Shown here: positions 20,138-29,178 of the stretch, piece after piece
Layout of the letters: the number at the start of each line of letters is the position of its first letter
How positions within the stretch are numbered: the first letter of the stretch is position 1
Source: Actinosynnema sp. ALI-1.44
Lineage (GTDB): Bacteria; Actinomycetota; Actinomycetes; Mycobacteriales; Pseudonocardiaceae
DNA: 64,000 bases
NCBI RefSeq assembly: GCF_001984155.1
Contig: NZ_MTQO01000039.1
Coordinates: 124,001 to 188,000 of the forward strand
Direction of reading: 5' to 3'
Program-made: the position numbers and the translations under genes
Notes under the pieces: model-generated
Database searches by the model: none
The model's input: the letters and a program-made list of their open reading frames with translations, nothing else
Told to the model about the DNA's origin: nothing

Positions 20138-20660
20138 CGGTCGGCCCACACCAAGCGATTTCGTGGCCCGCATCGCGAACAGCAGCGGAATGCGCGGCCG
20201 GGTGCCGGGCAACCGCCACCACCCGGTCGGCGTGGCGACCATGTCCTGCCAACGACGCCGGGGAATCTCCTCGGTTTCACGCATGAGGTCGACTCGCAGA
20301 CCGGCGCCGACGAGTGCGTTGTGCACCGCGCCGAGCCCGTGCCGCCATTCGTAGGAGACCGTCGCCTCGGGCAACCTCGGCCCATCGGTGTACGTGAACG
20401 TAACCTGTCGTCACGCTCCCACGCACCGCGACCTTCCAGGTAGTCGTAGTCGAGCGACAACTCCTGCTTGTCGTACGGGGTCGTCCCGAGCGCGTTCAGC
20501 AACGGGTGGAACTCGACGACGTACACGAGCCCGGCAGGGCGCAGCAGGTCGGCCACCACGTTCGACTGGACGTATTCGACGTCGACAGCCGTGTCCTTGG
20601 CGATCAGCCTGGCAGTGCGCACCGACTCGGCGGAGAGGTCGAGTCCGACCGTGCGCGGTC
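20138..20660 (-). pseudogene. SAM-dependent methyltransferase remnant, 5'-truncated and frameshifted
   Basis: One minus frame reads VGLDLSAESVRTARLIA, then VEYVQSNVVADLL and FHPLLNALGTTPYDKQELSL, a class I methyltransferase pattern missing its N-terminal part including the first glycine-rich motif. After about 20400 the similarity continues in another frame (EATVSYEWRHGLGAVHNALV, then LRETEEIPRRRW), ending near 20138. At least one frameshift and a 5' deletion are therefore needed. Upstream it is fused to a piece of an unrelated NTPase gene. Confidence 0.75.
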
Positions 20661-20831
20661 TTGCCGACGCCGGGCAGGCCGTCGATCGCCGCCACCCGGG
20701 CACCGCCGGAACCGGCGTCGTGCGCCATCAACTGGTTGAGGCGAGCCATTTCCTGGTGGCGGCCGACGAAACAGCGCTTCGCGCAGCAGCACACCGAAAT
20801 CCGCTCGTTCGACGCCGAGTTGGTGTGCCAT
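20661..20831 (-). pseudogene. HTH/NB-ARC (AfsR-like) regulator remnant with internal deletion
   Basis: Starting at an ATG that overlaps the preceding stop, one frame reads MAHQLGVERADFGVLLRE, the usual opening of an HTH domain in NB-ARC regulators. After a frame change it reads CFVGRHQEMARL, then AAIDGLPGVGKTA, the linker and Walker A of the NTPase domain. The HTH body and everything after Walker A are missing, and the sequence then joins the methyltransferase remnant. It is too short to be functional. Confidence 0.65.
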
Positions 20832-22129
20832 CAGGAAAGAACGGGAGGTTGGCTTCCCGGCGCGGCGGCGACAGGCGCGCCGAGGTACGTCGTCGCGCCC
20901 GCCGCTGTCGCGTGGTCGTGGATGAGTTCGTTGGCGATGAGCATCCGCTGGGTCGTCGCCTTGTCGTCGCAGGACGATTCCCGGTCGACCGCGAAGAGGA
21001 AAACGACGGGCTCGTCGGGCAGTTCGAGCCGCGGCGCCGTGACTTTGCCCGCGTGGAAGGGATAAACCAGGATGAACCCGCCCTCGCCGATGTCCGCAGG
21101 CACCAGGTCCTTGACAGCACCGGCGACGATCGACTCGGCCTGCGAGTCCGGCAGGAAGAGGTTCAGCCACGGGTGGCACTGGTCCCAGAGCCCGGCCTCG
21201 CGCAGCATCCGCTCCGCGTCGGCGAGGCGATCGAGGAACTCGAAGTAGGTCGTCTCCTCGATTTCCTCGCTGCCACGGTGGTAGGCGAGTTCCGCGAGGG
21301 CGTCGGCACAACGCCGCGGTGGTTGGTCCGAGTAGAAGGACGCCAGCTCCAACTGGTACCGGTTGGTTCCGTCGTCGGTGAGGTCGACCTGCCCTTCGAG
21401 GTAGTCGAAGCAGCCCGCCGCGAGCAGGCGTCGCTGATCGGCGAGGAACACCGACAGGTCGTCGTAGTACAGCTGGTAGCGGCGGGCACGCGTGTGCGCC
21501 GGGATCAGTCTGATGGTCGCGCTCACGATGATGCCGTACTTGCCGTACCCCGCTCGTACGTTGTCGAACAGGTCAGCGTGCTGGTCGGCGGAACACGTGA
21601 CGAGTTCGCCGTCCGGCGTGACGACGTCGAGGCTGAGCACGGTGTCCACCTGCAGCCCGTGGTGTTGGGTGGCACCGCCGATGCCTCCCACGGACAACGT
21701 CCCGCCGACGGACAGCTCCAGGTAGTCCGTCAGCACGGGCGGGGTAAGACCACGGGGCAGGGTCTCGGCCAGAACACGGCTCCAGCGCGCGCCCGCGCCG
21801 ACGACGATCCGGTCGGCGCCGATCTCGTGGACGGCGTCCAGCGCCCGCGTGTCGACCACGAATCCACCGGCCGCCTGGGCTTGCCCGGCCGAGGAATGCC
21901 CTTCCGCCCGGGGGACCAGCGGACACGACTGCTCGGCGGCGAACCGGGCGAAAGCGGCGACGTCTTCGGCAGTGCGGGGCCGGAGGACGGCGAGGGGCGG
22001 GCGGGTGACCAGTCGTCCCCAGTCCTGCCCCGCCCAGCTCAGGGATCGCGGGTCGTCGAAGAGCAGACCTTCCTGTTCGAACTTGCGGTAAGTCTCGTGA
22101 TCCGCGTGCTGGTTCCGCCCATGGGGCAC
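20831..22129 (-). CDS. cytokinin dehydrogenase-like FAD-linked oxidase, C-terminally truncated
   Basis: 432 residues, GTG start at 22129 with AGGGAG five bases upstream. The match is to the plant-type cytokinin dehydrogenase family: FAD_binding_4 domain with RAEGHSSAGQA (His78 aligning with the flavinylated His of GHS), VLTDYLELSVGGTLS, GGATQHHGLQVDTV and DGELVTCS, then the cytokinin-binding half with LELASFYS and HPWLNLFLPDS. From memory of maize CKX1, Asp135 and Glu261 correspond to its catalytic-site Asp169 and Glu288. The C-terminus ends soon after ATTYLG, lacking the ~40-residue family end (DP...L.PGQ.IF); gene remnants follow directly, so the end was probably lost by rearrangement. Family members oxidise N6-side chains of adenine-type cytokinins. 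No signal peptide. Activity is uncertain because of the truncation. Confidence 0.8.
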   Translation of the reverse strand: MPHGRNQHADHETYRKFEQEGLLFDDPRSLSWAGQDWGRLVTRPPLAVLRPRTAEDVAAFARFAAEQSCPLVPRAEGHSSAGQAQAAGGFVVDTRALDAVHEIGADRIVVGAGARWSRVLAETLPRGLTPPVLTDYLELSVGGTLSVGGIGGATQHHGLQVDTVLSLDVVTPDGELVTCSADQHADLFDNVRAGYGKYGIIVSATIRLIPAHTRARRYQLYYDDLSVFLADQRRLLAAGCFDYLEGQVDLTDDGTNRYQLELASFYSDQPPRRCADALAELAYHRGSEEIEETTYFEFLDRLADAERMLREAGLWDQCHPWLNLFLPDSQAESIVAGAVKDLVPADIGEGGFILVYPFHAGKVTAPRLELPDEPVVFLFAVDRESSCDDKATTQRMLIANELIHDHATAAGATTYLGAPVAAAPGSQPPVLS

Positions 22130-22224
22130 GTGCTCTCCCTGACCTTTTCACCCAGTCCCACCGCAGGATAGGGCAGTCTCGTGTGACGCGGTTTCGGCCC
22201 GCCCTGAGCTTTACCCGAATGGCG

Positions 22225-22249
22225 GATTGGCGGCCGCGAACAGCCAATC
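22225..22249. promoter_or_regulatory. candidate operator dyad in the divergent importer/oxidase promoter region
   Basis: GATTGGC (22225-22231) and GCCAATC (22243-22249) form a perfect 7-bp inverted repeat with an 11-base spacer, 50 bases before the importer start codon and about 95 bases before the oxidase start. The position fits a repressor or activator site for both genes. No regulator gene is adjacent. Confidence 0.4.
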
Positions 22250-22298
22250 TGCGTACCATGTGCTCCCCATGCGTGATCTGTCACAGGGAGAAGAACCC

Positions 22299-23315
22299 AT
22301 GAAGACACGGATAGCGGCCGTCTGCGTGTGCCTCGTGCTCGCGTTGACGGGCTGCTCCGGGACAACGCCCGATCCGTCCGGTCGACCAGGGGCTTTACGA
22401 GTGGCCGTCGTGCTGGCCGGGCTGGCCGACGACTCGGGTTTCCACCAGATCGCGGCCGACGGTGTCCGGAAGTTCCAGCAGGACGGCGAAATCTCGCTGC
22501 AGATCCGCGAGTCGGTGATCAACCCGGTCGACGCGGAACCGATCTTCCGGCAGTACGCCGCGGAGGGCTACGACCTGGTCATCGGATGGGGTTTCTCGTA
22601 CGCGGACGCGATCTTCCGCACCGCCAAGGAGTTCCCGGGCTCGCACTTCCTGACCACCGGCGGGGCCGACGTGGCGCAGAAGGCCACCGACAACGTCGCG
22701 ACGTGGACGTACGCGGCCGAGGAGATGGGTTTCCTGCTCGGTTACATCGCCGGGCAGTCGAAGCTGTCACCGGTCGCCGTCGTCGAGGGCGAGAAGCAAC
22801 CGTTCGTCCAGGCGCAGTGGTTCGGTTTCAGCCAGGGCCTGCGGCTGGCCAATCCGGCGGCGGTCGAGATGCCGCCGATCTACACCGGCAGCTTCGAGGA
22901 CGCGGGGAAAGCCAACCAGGCGACCGCGACGCGTATCCGTGAGGGCGCGCGGTTGGTCGCGGCGAACGCCGAGGGGTACGCCGCCGGCGTCGCGTCCGCG
23001 GCGAAGGCGGCCGGTGTCGCCACGGTCGGGCTGGCGAGCACCACCAGCGAGGCGGCGCGGGAGGTCAACATCGGCCGGGTGCGCGTCGACCTCGTGCCCC
23101 TGGTGCGGGAACTCCTCGACCGGTTGAAGAACAAGACCTTCGCGCGACTGGCGCTCAAGTCCACGCTGGCCAACCGGAGCCTGGTTCCCAGCGACATCGC
23201 CAAGGTCGCGACGGCACCGGACGTGCCGGGAGATCTCGGCAGCCGGGTCGACGACCTCGTGGGGCAGTTGGCAGGCGGCAAGGTCACGGTCCAGCCCTGG
23301 ACACCCGGCCGGTGA
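22299..23315 (+). CDS. BMP-family nucleoside-binding lipoprotein of an ABC importer
   Basis: 338 residues. ATG at 22299 is chosen for the AGGGAGAAG just upstream; an earlier in-frame ATG would spoil the signal peptide. The lipoprotein signal ends ALTGCSG, so Cys is the expected lipid anchor. The mature part has the BMP/PnrA fold pattern: VAVVLAGLADDSGFHQIAADG, YDLVIGWGFSYADAIF and ATWTYAAEEMGFLLGYIAG. This family binds purine nucleosides (PnrA, BmpA) or autoinducer-like sugars. The overlap with the ATPase gene (GTGA) and the two permeases downstream make a complete importer. Confidence 0.9.
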   Translation: MKTRIAAVCVCLVLALTGCSGTTPDPSGRPGALRVAVVLAGLADDSGFHQIAADGVRKFQQDGEISLQIRESVINPVDAEPIFRQYAAEGYDLVIGWGFSYADAIFRTAKEFPGSHFLTTGGADVAQKATDNVATWTYAAEEMGFLLGYIAGQSKLSPVAVVEGEKQPFVQAQWFGFSQGLRLANPAAVEMPPIYTGSFEDAGKANQATATRIREGARLVAANAEGYAAGVASAAKAAGVATVGLASTTSEAAREVNIGRVRVDLVPLVRELLDRLKNKTFARLALKSTLANRSLVPSDIAKVATAPDVPGDLGSRVDDLVGQLAGGKVTVQPWTPGR

Positions 23316-24787
23316 CCACCAGCCCGATCGTGTCGTTGCGGGCTGTCTCCAAACGATTCGCCACAGTGCAGGCGCTCGACGGCGTCGATCTCGCGCTGCG
23401 CCCCGGCGAGGTGCACGTGCTGCTCGGCGAGAACGGGGCCGGGAAGTCCACCGCGACCAAGGTCCTGGCCGGACTGGAAGCACCGGACGACGGCGGGATC
23501 GTCCTGGACGGCGATCCCGTGGTGATGCGTGGCCGCGCCGATTCGATCCGGCGGGGTGTCGGCCTGGTTTCCCAGTCGGGCAGCCTGATCGGTGGGCTCA
23601 CCCTGGTCGAGAACCTGTTGCTCACCCACACGTCGTGGTTCGCCCGGCGAAGCACCGCGGTCGACATGCTGCACAGGGCCGCGGACGCGGCCGGAATCAC
23701 GCTCGACCTGGACACCCCGGCGCACGCCCTTGGTGTCGCGCAACGCCAACTCGGTGAGCTCGCCATCGCGTTGGCGCAGGGCGCACGTGTCCTGCTGTTG
23801 GACGAACCGACATCGGCGTTGGGGCCGCACGAGATCGGCGGTCTGTTCGCCCGGCTGCGCCAGCTCGCCGAATCCGGCGTGGCGATCCTGTTCATCACCC
23901 ACCGCCTGTCCGAGATGAGGCAGGTCGCCGACGTCGCGACGGTACTGTCACACGGCAAGGTGTCGCTGCACGGCAGCGTTTCCGAGACCGACGACGACAC
24001 ACTGCTGCGTGCCATGACCGGCGAGCTCCCGCCGCGCGCCGTCGAGCGACCACATCGGACAGTGGGTCCAGTCCTGTTGCGACTGGCCGAAGTCACGGCT
24101 GCCGGTCCCGAACGAGTACCGTTGCGCTCGGTCAGCATCGAGGTGCGCGGCGGTGAGATCCTCGGTGTGCTCGGGGTCGCGGGCAACGGTCAACGCACCC
24201 TCGCCGAAGTCGCCGCGGGCGTGCTCACCCCGTCGCTCGGGTCGGTCCAAACCAGCAGGGACGTGGCCTACGTACCGGAAACGCGATCGGACGGGCTGTT
24301 GCCGGACATGCCCGCGAAACGTTCGGCCGTCCTGCGCAGGTTGACCGAACCGGCGTTCGCCCGGCTCGGTGTGCTGGACGACCGCGCGGCAGGCCGGTTC
24401 GCGGCGGAGTTGTTCGACCGGTACGACGTGCGTCCCCGTGATCCGGAAGTTCCCGCCGCGTTGCTGTCCGGTGGCAACCAGCAGAAACTCCTTGTCGGAC
24501 GCGAACTGGACGGTGCACCGCGGATCGCGGTGCTGCACGGGCCGACGCAGGGGCTGGACGTGCGTGCCACCGAGGCGGTCAGGACGGAGATCCGGCACGC
24601 GGCCGAGGAGGGCACCGCCGTCTTGTTGGTCTCGTCTGACATAGACGAAGTACGCGGGTTGGCCGACCGGTTGGTCGTCCTCTTCGACGGTCGGGTGGCC
24701 GACCAGTTCGACGCCGCTGACTTCGACGCGACGAGAGTGGGTCGCGCGATGGCCGGACTGCCCACGACTGCGGCAGACCACCAATGA
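23312..24787 (+). CDS. ABC importer ATPase with two nucleotide-binding domains (NupA/RbsA-like)
   Basis: 491 residues. The first ABC domain has Walker A GENGAGKST near residue 45 and Walker B VLLLDEPTSAL; its signature is degenerate, as is normal in this family. The second domain has a Walker A of the GVAGNGQRTL type and the canonical signature LSGGNQQKLLVGREL near residue 390. This double-ATPase layout is used by sugar and nucleoside importers of the RbsA/NupA group. GTG start overlapping the lipoprotein stop; the stop overlaps the next ATG. Confidence 0.92.
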   Translation: MTTSPIVSLRAVSKRFATVQALDGVDLALRPGEVHVLLGENGAGKSTATKVLAGLEAPDDGGIVLDGDPVVMRGRADSIRRGVGLVSQSGSLIGGLTLVENLLLTHTSWFARRSTAVDMLHRAADAAGITLDLDTPAHALGVAQRQLGELAIALAQGARVLLLDEPTSALGPHEIGGLFARLRQLAESGVAILFITHRLSEMRQVADVATVLSHGKVSLHGSVSETDDDTLLRAMTGELPPRAVERPHRTVGPVLLRLAEVTAAGPERVPLRSVSIEVRGGEILGVLGVAGNGQRTLAEVAAGVLTPSLGSVQTSRDVAYVPETRSDGLLPDMPAKRSAVLRRLTEPAFARLGVLDDRAAGRFAAELFDRYDVRPRDPEVPAALLSGGNQQKLLVGRELDGAPRIAVLHGPTQGLDVRATEAVRTEIRHAAEEGTAVLLVSSDIDEVRGLADRLVVLFDGRVADQFDAADFDATRVGRAMAGLPTTAADHQ

Positions 24788-25833
24788 GGACTGTTGTGAT
24801 CGCCGCGTGCGTGTCCGTCGGTCTCGTGATCGCCATCGCGGTACTCGCCGCCTCAACCGGGAGTGACGTGCCGGTGATAGCGGTGGGTTGGTGGCGTGGT
24901 GCTTTCGGCACGCCGTACAACGCAGTGCAGACATTGTCATTCGCTACACCGTTGGTGCTTGTCGCGCTGGGCGTATCCGTCGCGCTGCGCGCAGGCATGG
25001 TGATGGTCGGCGCGGAAGGTCAGCTGATCGTCGGCGCGATCCTCGCCACCGTGACGTTGCAAGCCCTTGGTCCGGTCCCCGGCCTGGTGGCTCTGCCGTT
25101 GGGTGCCGTCGCGGGGATGATCGGCGGCGGCTTGTGGTCGACGCTGTCGGGCGCGTTGTTGTTGCGTTGGCGTGTCAACGAAATCCTCAGCGCACTGCTG
25201 GCCAACTACCTGGCCGTGCACTTGCTCGCCTACCTGTTGCGCACCGGTCTGCGCGACCCGGCCGGTGCCGCGACGCCCCAAAGCGCGCCGCTGCTGGCGG
25301 AAGCGCTCATCCCGCGCCTGCCAGTCCCCGGCCGTCTACACGTGGCGGCGCTCGTCGTGCTCGGGATCGTGCTGATCGCACTGTGGTGGCACCACAGCCG
25401 GATCGCGTTCATCGTCGACGTGCACGGCCAGCGGCCGTGGCTCGCCAGCCGACTCGGTGTCAGTCCGGCGAGCATCGTGCTGTCGACCTCGGCCGTCTCG
25501 GGTGCCGCAGCGGGGCTCGCCGGCTGGATGCAACTCGCCGGGGTCGACGGGCGGCTGCACCCCGGGATCAGCGCGGGAATCGGCTTCTCCGGCCTGGTCG
25601 TCGCCGTTCTCGGCCGCAACCACCCGGTGGGCATCGTCATGGCCGCGATCGCGTTCGCCTCGCTGACCACCGGCGCGAACGGCGTCCAGATCGCCACCGG
25701 AACGGTTCCCGCCTCGATCGGCGCGGTGGCTCAGGCACTGCTGTTGCTCGCGGTGGCGGTCGTGGTCGTGGTCGCCCGCCGGAACGTCGCCGCCCGACGG
25801 GCCCAGCGGAAGGACGACCGTGCTCTCGCTTGA
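24784..25833 (+). CDS. ABC importer permease 1 (NupB-like)
   Basis: 349 residues, mostly membrane helices. Family marks are RAGMVMVGAEGQLIVGAI and LRWRVNEILSALLANYLAVHLL, typical of the longer of the two BPD_transp_2 permeases in nucleoside importers, with GFSGLVVAVLGRNHPVGI near the C-terminus. The ATG overlaps the ATPase stop by four bases. It pairs with the next gene to form the channel. Confidence 0.9.
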   Translation: MRTVVIAACVSVGLVIAIAVLAASTGSDVPVIAVGWWRGAFGTPYNAVQTLSFATPLVLVALGVSVALRAGMVMVGAEGQLIVGAILATVTLQALGPVPGLVALPLGAVAGMIGGGLWSTLSGALLLRWRVNEILSALLANYLAVHLLAYLLRTGLRDPAGAATPQSAPLLAEALIPRLPVPGRLHVAALVVLGIVLIALWWHHSRIAFIVDVHGQRPWLASRLGVSPASIVLSTSAVSGAAAGLAGWMQLAGVDGRLHPGISAGIGFSGLVVAVLGRNHPVGIVMAAIAFASLTTGANGVQIATGTVPASIGAVAQALLLLAVAVVVVVARRNVAARRAQRKDDRALA

Positions 25834-26728
25834 CTTCTGGGTGCTCGTGCTGGCCGGTGCCCTCGCCTCGGCCACACCCGTCGTGCTCGCCGGGCTCGGC
25901 GAGGCCGTCCTGCACCGTGCCGGGCAGTTCAACCTCGGTATCGAGGGCATCATGATCTGCGGCGCGCTCGCCGGGGTGCTGGGATCCGCCGCCGCTGGGC
26001 CGTACGCGGGTGCCGGGCTCGGTGTGCTTGTCGGCGTCCTTTTCGGGCTCGTGTTCGCGTGGGGGTGTCTCGCCGGAATCGACATGGTGCTGGTCGGCGT
26101 CGCGCTCACCATGCTCGGCGTCGGGGCGAGCACGTTCGTCTTCCAGTCATGGGTGCCGTCCGGACGCACCAACCTGTCGGTGACGACTCTGCCGACCATG
26201 GACGTGCCAGGCCTGAGCCGCCTGCCCGGGATAGGCGCGTTGTTCTCCGGTGTCGGCGTGCTCACGTACGCGGCCGTCGGACTGGCCGTCCTGACATGGT
26301 GGGTGTTGCGGTGGACCAGGTTCGGGTTGCGGATCCGGGCTGTCGGTGACTCGCCCGAGGTCGCCGAGGTCCGCGGTGTGTCCGTCGGCCGGTACCGGGC
26401 GGTCGCCGCGCTCATCGCGGGCGGCTTCGCCGGTCTGGCGGGAGCCGCCCTGTCGCTGTCGGCCATCGGCAGCTTCAGCCCGGGGATGAGCGGTGGTCGC
26501 GGCTTCATCGCACTCGCGGTGGTTGTCGTCGCCCGCCGGACCCCGTTCGGCGTCCTGGCCGGTGCGCTGCTGTTCGCGGTACCCGACAGTCTCGGGCTGC
26601 TCGGCCAGACCAGGGACATGGGTTTGCCTGTGGAGGTGCTCCACGCGCTGCCGTACCTGGTCACGTTCGTCGTCGTGTGCCTGGAGTCGAGGCACCGCAT
26701 GCGTTCTCGTGGCAAGGCGGCCGTCTGA
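25820..26728 (+). CDS. ABC importer permease 2 (NupC-like)
   Basis: 302 residues, multi-pass. The motifs RAGQFNLGIEGIMICGALAG and FGLRIRAVGDSPEVAEVRGV are hallmarks of the second permease of BMP-type nucleoside importers. It overlaps permease 1 by 14 bases, so the two are probably translationally coupled. The gene ends 26 bases before the convergent prmC. Confidence 0.9.
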   Translation: MLSLDFWVLVLAGALASATPVVLAGLGEAVLHRAGQFNLGIEGIMICGALAGVLGSAAAGPYAGAGLGVLVGVLFGLVFAWGCLAGIDMVLVGVALTMLGVGASTFVFQSWVPSGRTNLSVTTLPTMDVPGLSRLPGIGALFSGVGVLTYAAVGLAVLTWWVLRWTRFGLRIRAVGDSPEVAEVRGVSVGRYRAVAALIAGGFAGLAGAALSLSAIGSFSPGMSGGRGFIALAVVVVARRTPFGVLAGALLFAVPDSLGLLGQTRDMGLPVEVLHALPYLVTFVVVCLESRHRMRSRGKAAV

Positions 26729-26754
26729 GCAGGCCGAGACATGGCGTACCCGTC

Positions 26755-27615
26755 TCACGAACGGCGGCGCGCGGTGGCGAACCGGGGACGGCCAGCCAAG
26801 TCGGCGTGATCCTCCACATCGGACATCACGCGCCGTGCGGACAACAGGTGGGGCACGGATTCGCCTTGGGTGTCATCGTGCTCGATGCCGACCCATCCCC
26901 CGGGTTTCACCAGCCGGGCGGCACAGGAGATGACGGACTTGACGACGTCGAGGCCGTCGGGACCGCCGAAGACCGCGATGTCCGGGTCGTGGTCGGCCAC
27001 CTCGGGCGGAACCGGGGTGTCGTCGGGGACGTACGGCGGGTTGCACAGCACCAGGTCGACCGTGCTTTCCATGGACGCCAACAGTTTCGGGTCGGTGACG
27101 TCCCCGGAGTGCAGCCGGATCGGGGTGTCACCGGCCTCCCGGCGGATGTCGGCGTTGCGGCGCGCCCACGACAGGGCGACACGGTCGAGCTCGACGGCGT
27201 GCACGACCGCGTCCGGCCTGGCGTTCGCGAAGGCCAGCGCGAGCGCACCCGACCCGGTGCACAGGTCGACCACGACAGGAGCCCGCGGCGCGACCGACAA
27301 CCCCCACTCCAGCAACAGATCCGTCTCCGGCCGCGGCACGAACACCCCTGGCCCCACGGCGAGCGGGATGGCACCGAGCCACCCCGTGCCGGTGATGTGC
27401 TGCAGCGGCTCACGCGCCGCGCGCCTGGTCACCAGCTTGCCGATCGCGTCCACAACGGACGGGTCGACGAGCGGGACGAGCGGGAGACGCCCCCGCTCCA
27501 CGCCGAGAACGTGGGCAGCCAACAACTCCGCGTCGGTCCGCGGACTGTCCACACCGGCCTCGTGGAGAATCCGCTCGGCTTCGATGATGGCCATCCTCAG
27601 CGGGGTTCGCGTCAT
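26755..27615 (-). CDS. prmC: release-factor glutamine N5-methyltransferase
   Basis: 286 residues. It methylates the Gln of the GGQ motif in release factors. The SAM site VVDLCTGSGALALAFA and the catalytic NPPYVP motif are intact, with the helical N-terminal release-factor-binding domain before them. It lies 15 bases after prfA, whose product is its substrate. The conserved next gene sua5 is displaced by the 6.6-kb insertion. Confidence 0.95.
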   Translation of the reverse strand: MTRTPLRMAIIEAERILHEAGVDSPRTDAELLAAHVLGVERGRLPLVPLVDPSVVDAIGKLVTRRAAREPLQHITGTGWLGAIPLAVGPGVFVPRPETDLLLEWGLSVAPRAPVVVDLCTGSGALALAFANARPDAVVHAVELDRVALSWARRNADIRREAGDTPIRLHSGDVTDPKLLASMESTVDLVLCNPPYVPDDTPVPPEVADHDPDIAVFGGPDGLDVVKSVISCAARLVKPGGWVGIEHDDTQGESVPHLLSARRVMSDVEDHADLAGRPRFATARRRS

Positions 27616-27630
27616 GGCCGATGAGCTTAA

Positions 27631-28686
27631 TCAGCCCTTGGCCGCGGCCAGCCGCTCGGCCCGGTCGGCGTCGGCCAGCGCGTCGAGCACGCCGTCCAGC
27701 TCGCCTTCCAGCACCTGGTCGAGGTTGTAGGCCTTGTAGTTCACCCGGTGGTCGGAAATCCGGTTCTCGGGGAAGTTGTACGTGCGCACCCGCTCCGAGC
27801 GGTCCACGGTCCGCACCTGGCTGCGCCGGGAGTCGGAGGCCTTCTTGGCCGCTTCCTCGTCGGCCAGCGCCTGCAACCGCACCTTGAGCACGTGCATCGC
27901 CTGCGCGCGGTTCTGCAGCTGGGAGCGCTCGTTCTGGCAGGACACCACGATCCCGGTCGGCAGGTGGGTGATCCGGACGGCCGAGTCGGTGGTGTTGACG
28001 CTCTGGCCGCCGTGCCCGGACGAGCGGAAGACGTCCACCCGCAGGTCCTTCTCGTCGATCTCCACCTCGACGTCCTCGACCTCGGGGTAGACCAGGACAC
28101 CAGCCGCGGACGTGTGGATGCGGCCCTGCGACTCGGTCACCGGGACGCGCTGCACCCGGTGCACGCCGCCTTCGAACTTCATCCGCGACCAGACGCCGTC
28201 GGGATCCGATGCCTTCGACTTCACCGACAGCGTGACGTCCTTGTAGCCGCCGAGGTCGGATTCGTTGGCGTCGAGCACGTCGACCTTCCAGCCACGGCGC
28301 TCGGCGTACCGCGTGTACATCCGGAACAGGTCGCCCGCGAACAGCGCGGACTCCTCGCCGCCCTCACCGGACTTGATCTCGACGAGCACGTCGGAGCCGT
28401 CGTGCGGGTCGCGCGGCAGCAGCTGCTCGGACAGGCGCTCCTCCAGCTCGGGGATGCGCTTGGTGAGCGCGTCCGCCTCGGCGGCGAACGCCTCGTCCTC
28501 GGTCGCGAGCTCCTGGGCGGCGGTGAGGTCCTCGCGGGCGCTGTCCAGTTCGCGGAGGGTCTTCACGATCGGGGTGAGCTCGGAGTACCGGCGGCCGAGC
28601 TTGCGCGCGCGTGCCTGGTCGGCGTGCACAGCCGGGTCAGCCAGCTCACGCTCCAGCTCGGCGTATTCCTTCGTCAACTCGTCCAC
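27631..28686 (-). CDS. prfA: peptide chain release factor 1
   Basis: 351 residues, GTG start at 28686. It recognises UAA and UAG stop codons. The catalytic loop [20 protein letters not shown] is intact and the codon-recognition region precedes it in the normal place. The gene is full length compared with ~355-residue relatives. It begins the prfA-prmC pair; a hairpin separates it from rpmE. Confidence 0.96.
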   Translation of the reverse strand: MDELTKEYAELERELADPAVHADQARARKLGRRYSELTPIVKTLRELDSAREDLTAAQELATEDEAFAAEADALTKRIPELEERLSEQLLPRDPHDGSDVLVEIKSGEGGEESALFAGDLFRMYTRYAERRGWKVDVLDANESDLGGYKDVTLSVKSKASDPDGVWSRMKFEGGVHRVQRVPVTESQGRIHTSAAGVLVYPEVEDVEVEIDEKDLRVDVFRSSGHGGQSVNTTDSAVRITHLPTGIVVSCQNERSQLQNRAQAMHVLKVRLQALADEEAAKKASDSRRSQVRTVDRSERVRTYNFPENRISDHRVNYKAYNLDQVLEGELDGVLDALADADRAERLAAAKG

Positions 28687-28724
28687 GGTTTCACCCCTTC
28701 ACTCAAACGTTTCCGGACACGACA

Positions 28725-28759
28725 ACGGCGCCCGGACCCCTGCGGGGTCCAGGCGCCGT
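28725..28759 (-). terminator. rpmE terminator hairpin
   Basis: ACGGCGCC pairs with GGCGCCGT and GGACCCC with GGGGTCC across a two-base loop, with small bulges. It lies eight bases beyond the rpmE stop and in front of prfA. No T-run follows, so attenuation rather than full termination is possible. Confidence 0.6.
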
Positions 28760-28767
28760 GGACGCAT

Positions 28768-28980
28768 CTACTTCTTGCGCTTGCCGTAACGCGCCTCGAA
28801 GCGCGCGACCCGGCCACCGGTGTCCAGGATCTTCTGCTTGCCCGTGTAGAACGGGTGGCAGTTCGAGCAGACCTCGACGTGGATGGAACCGGAGGTCTTG
28901 GTGCTGTGGGTGGTGAAAGTGTTCCCGCAGCCGCAGGTCACCTCGGTGGTGACGTACTCGGGGTGGATACCGCTCTTCAC
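28768..28980 (-). CDS. rpmE: 50S ribosomal protein L31, zinc-binding type
   Basis: 70 residues from the GTG at 28980, with AGAGGCGAG four bases before. It opens MKSGIHPEY. Cys16, Cys18, Cys38 and Cys41 form the zinc ribbon, so this is the C+ paralogue used when zinc is sufficient. The C-terminus is basic. Order rho-rpmE-prfA is conserved in actinobacteria. Confidence 0.97.
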   Translation of the reverse strand: MKSGIHPEYVTTEVTCGCGNTFTTHSTKTSGSIHVEVCSNCHPFYTGKQKILDTGGRVARFEARYGKRKK

Positions 28981-29178
28981 TGATCTCGCCTCTCGTTGTG
29001 GCCGCCGGGTCCCCTGGTGATCGTCGGGGTGAACCGGAGCCGGACTCGACCTCTTAGTTTGCCAGACGCGCTGACCAGCTCGTACAACACCTCCTCGGCG
29101 GTCTTTGTTCCCCGTTCGCCCGCTCGTCGCGAACGGCGGACCACCGGGCGCACACCAGCGGATGCTGACCGAAGTCAG

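Noticed and set aside
19447-20703. A 418-codon open frame suggesting an N-terminal extension of the Sua5-type protein
   Set aside because: The first ~200 codons translate part of a frameshifted methyltransferase and then noise; the real protein starts at the GTG at 20097 where YrdC similarity begins.
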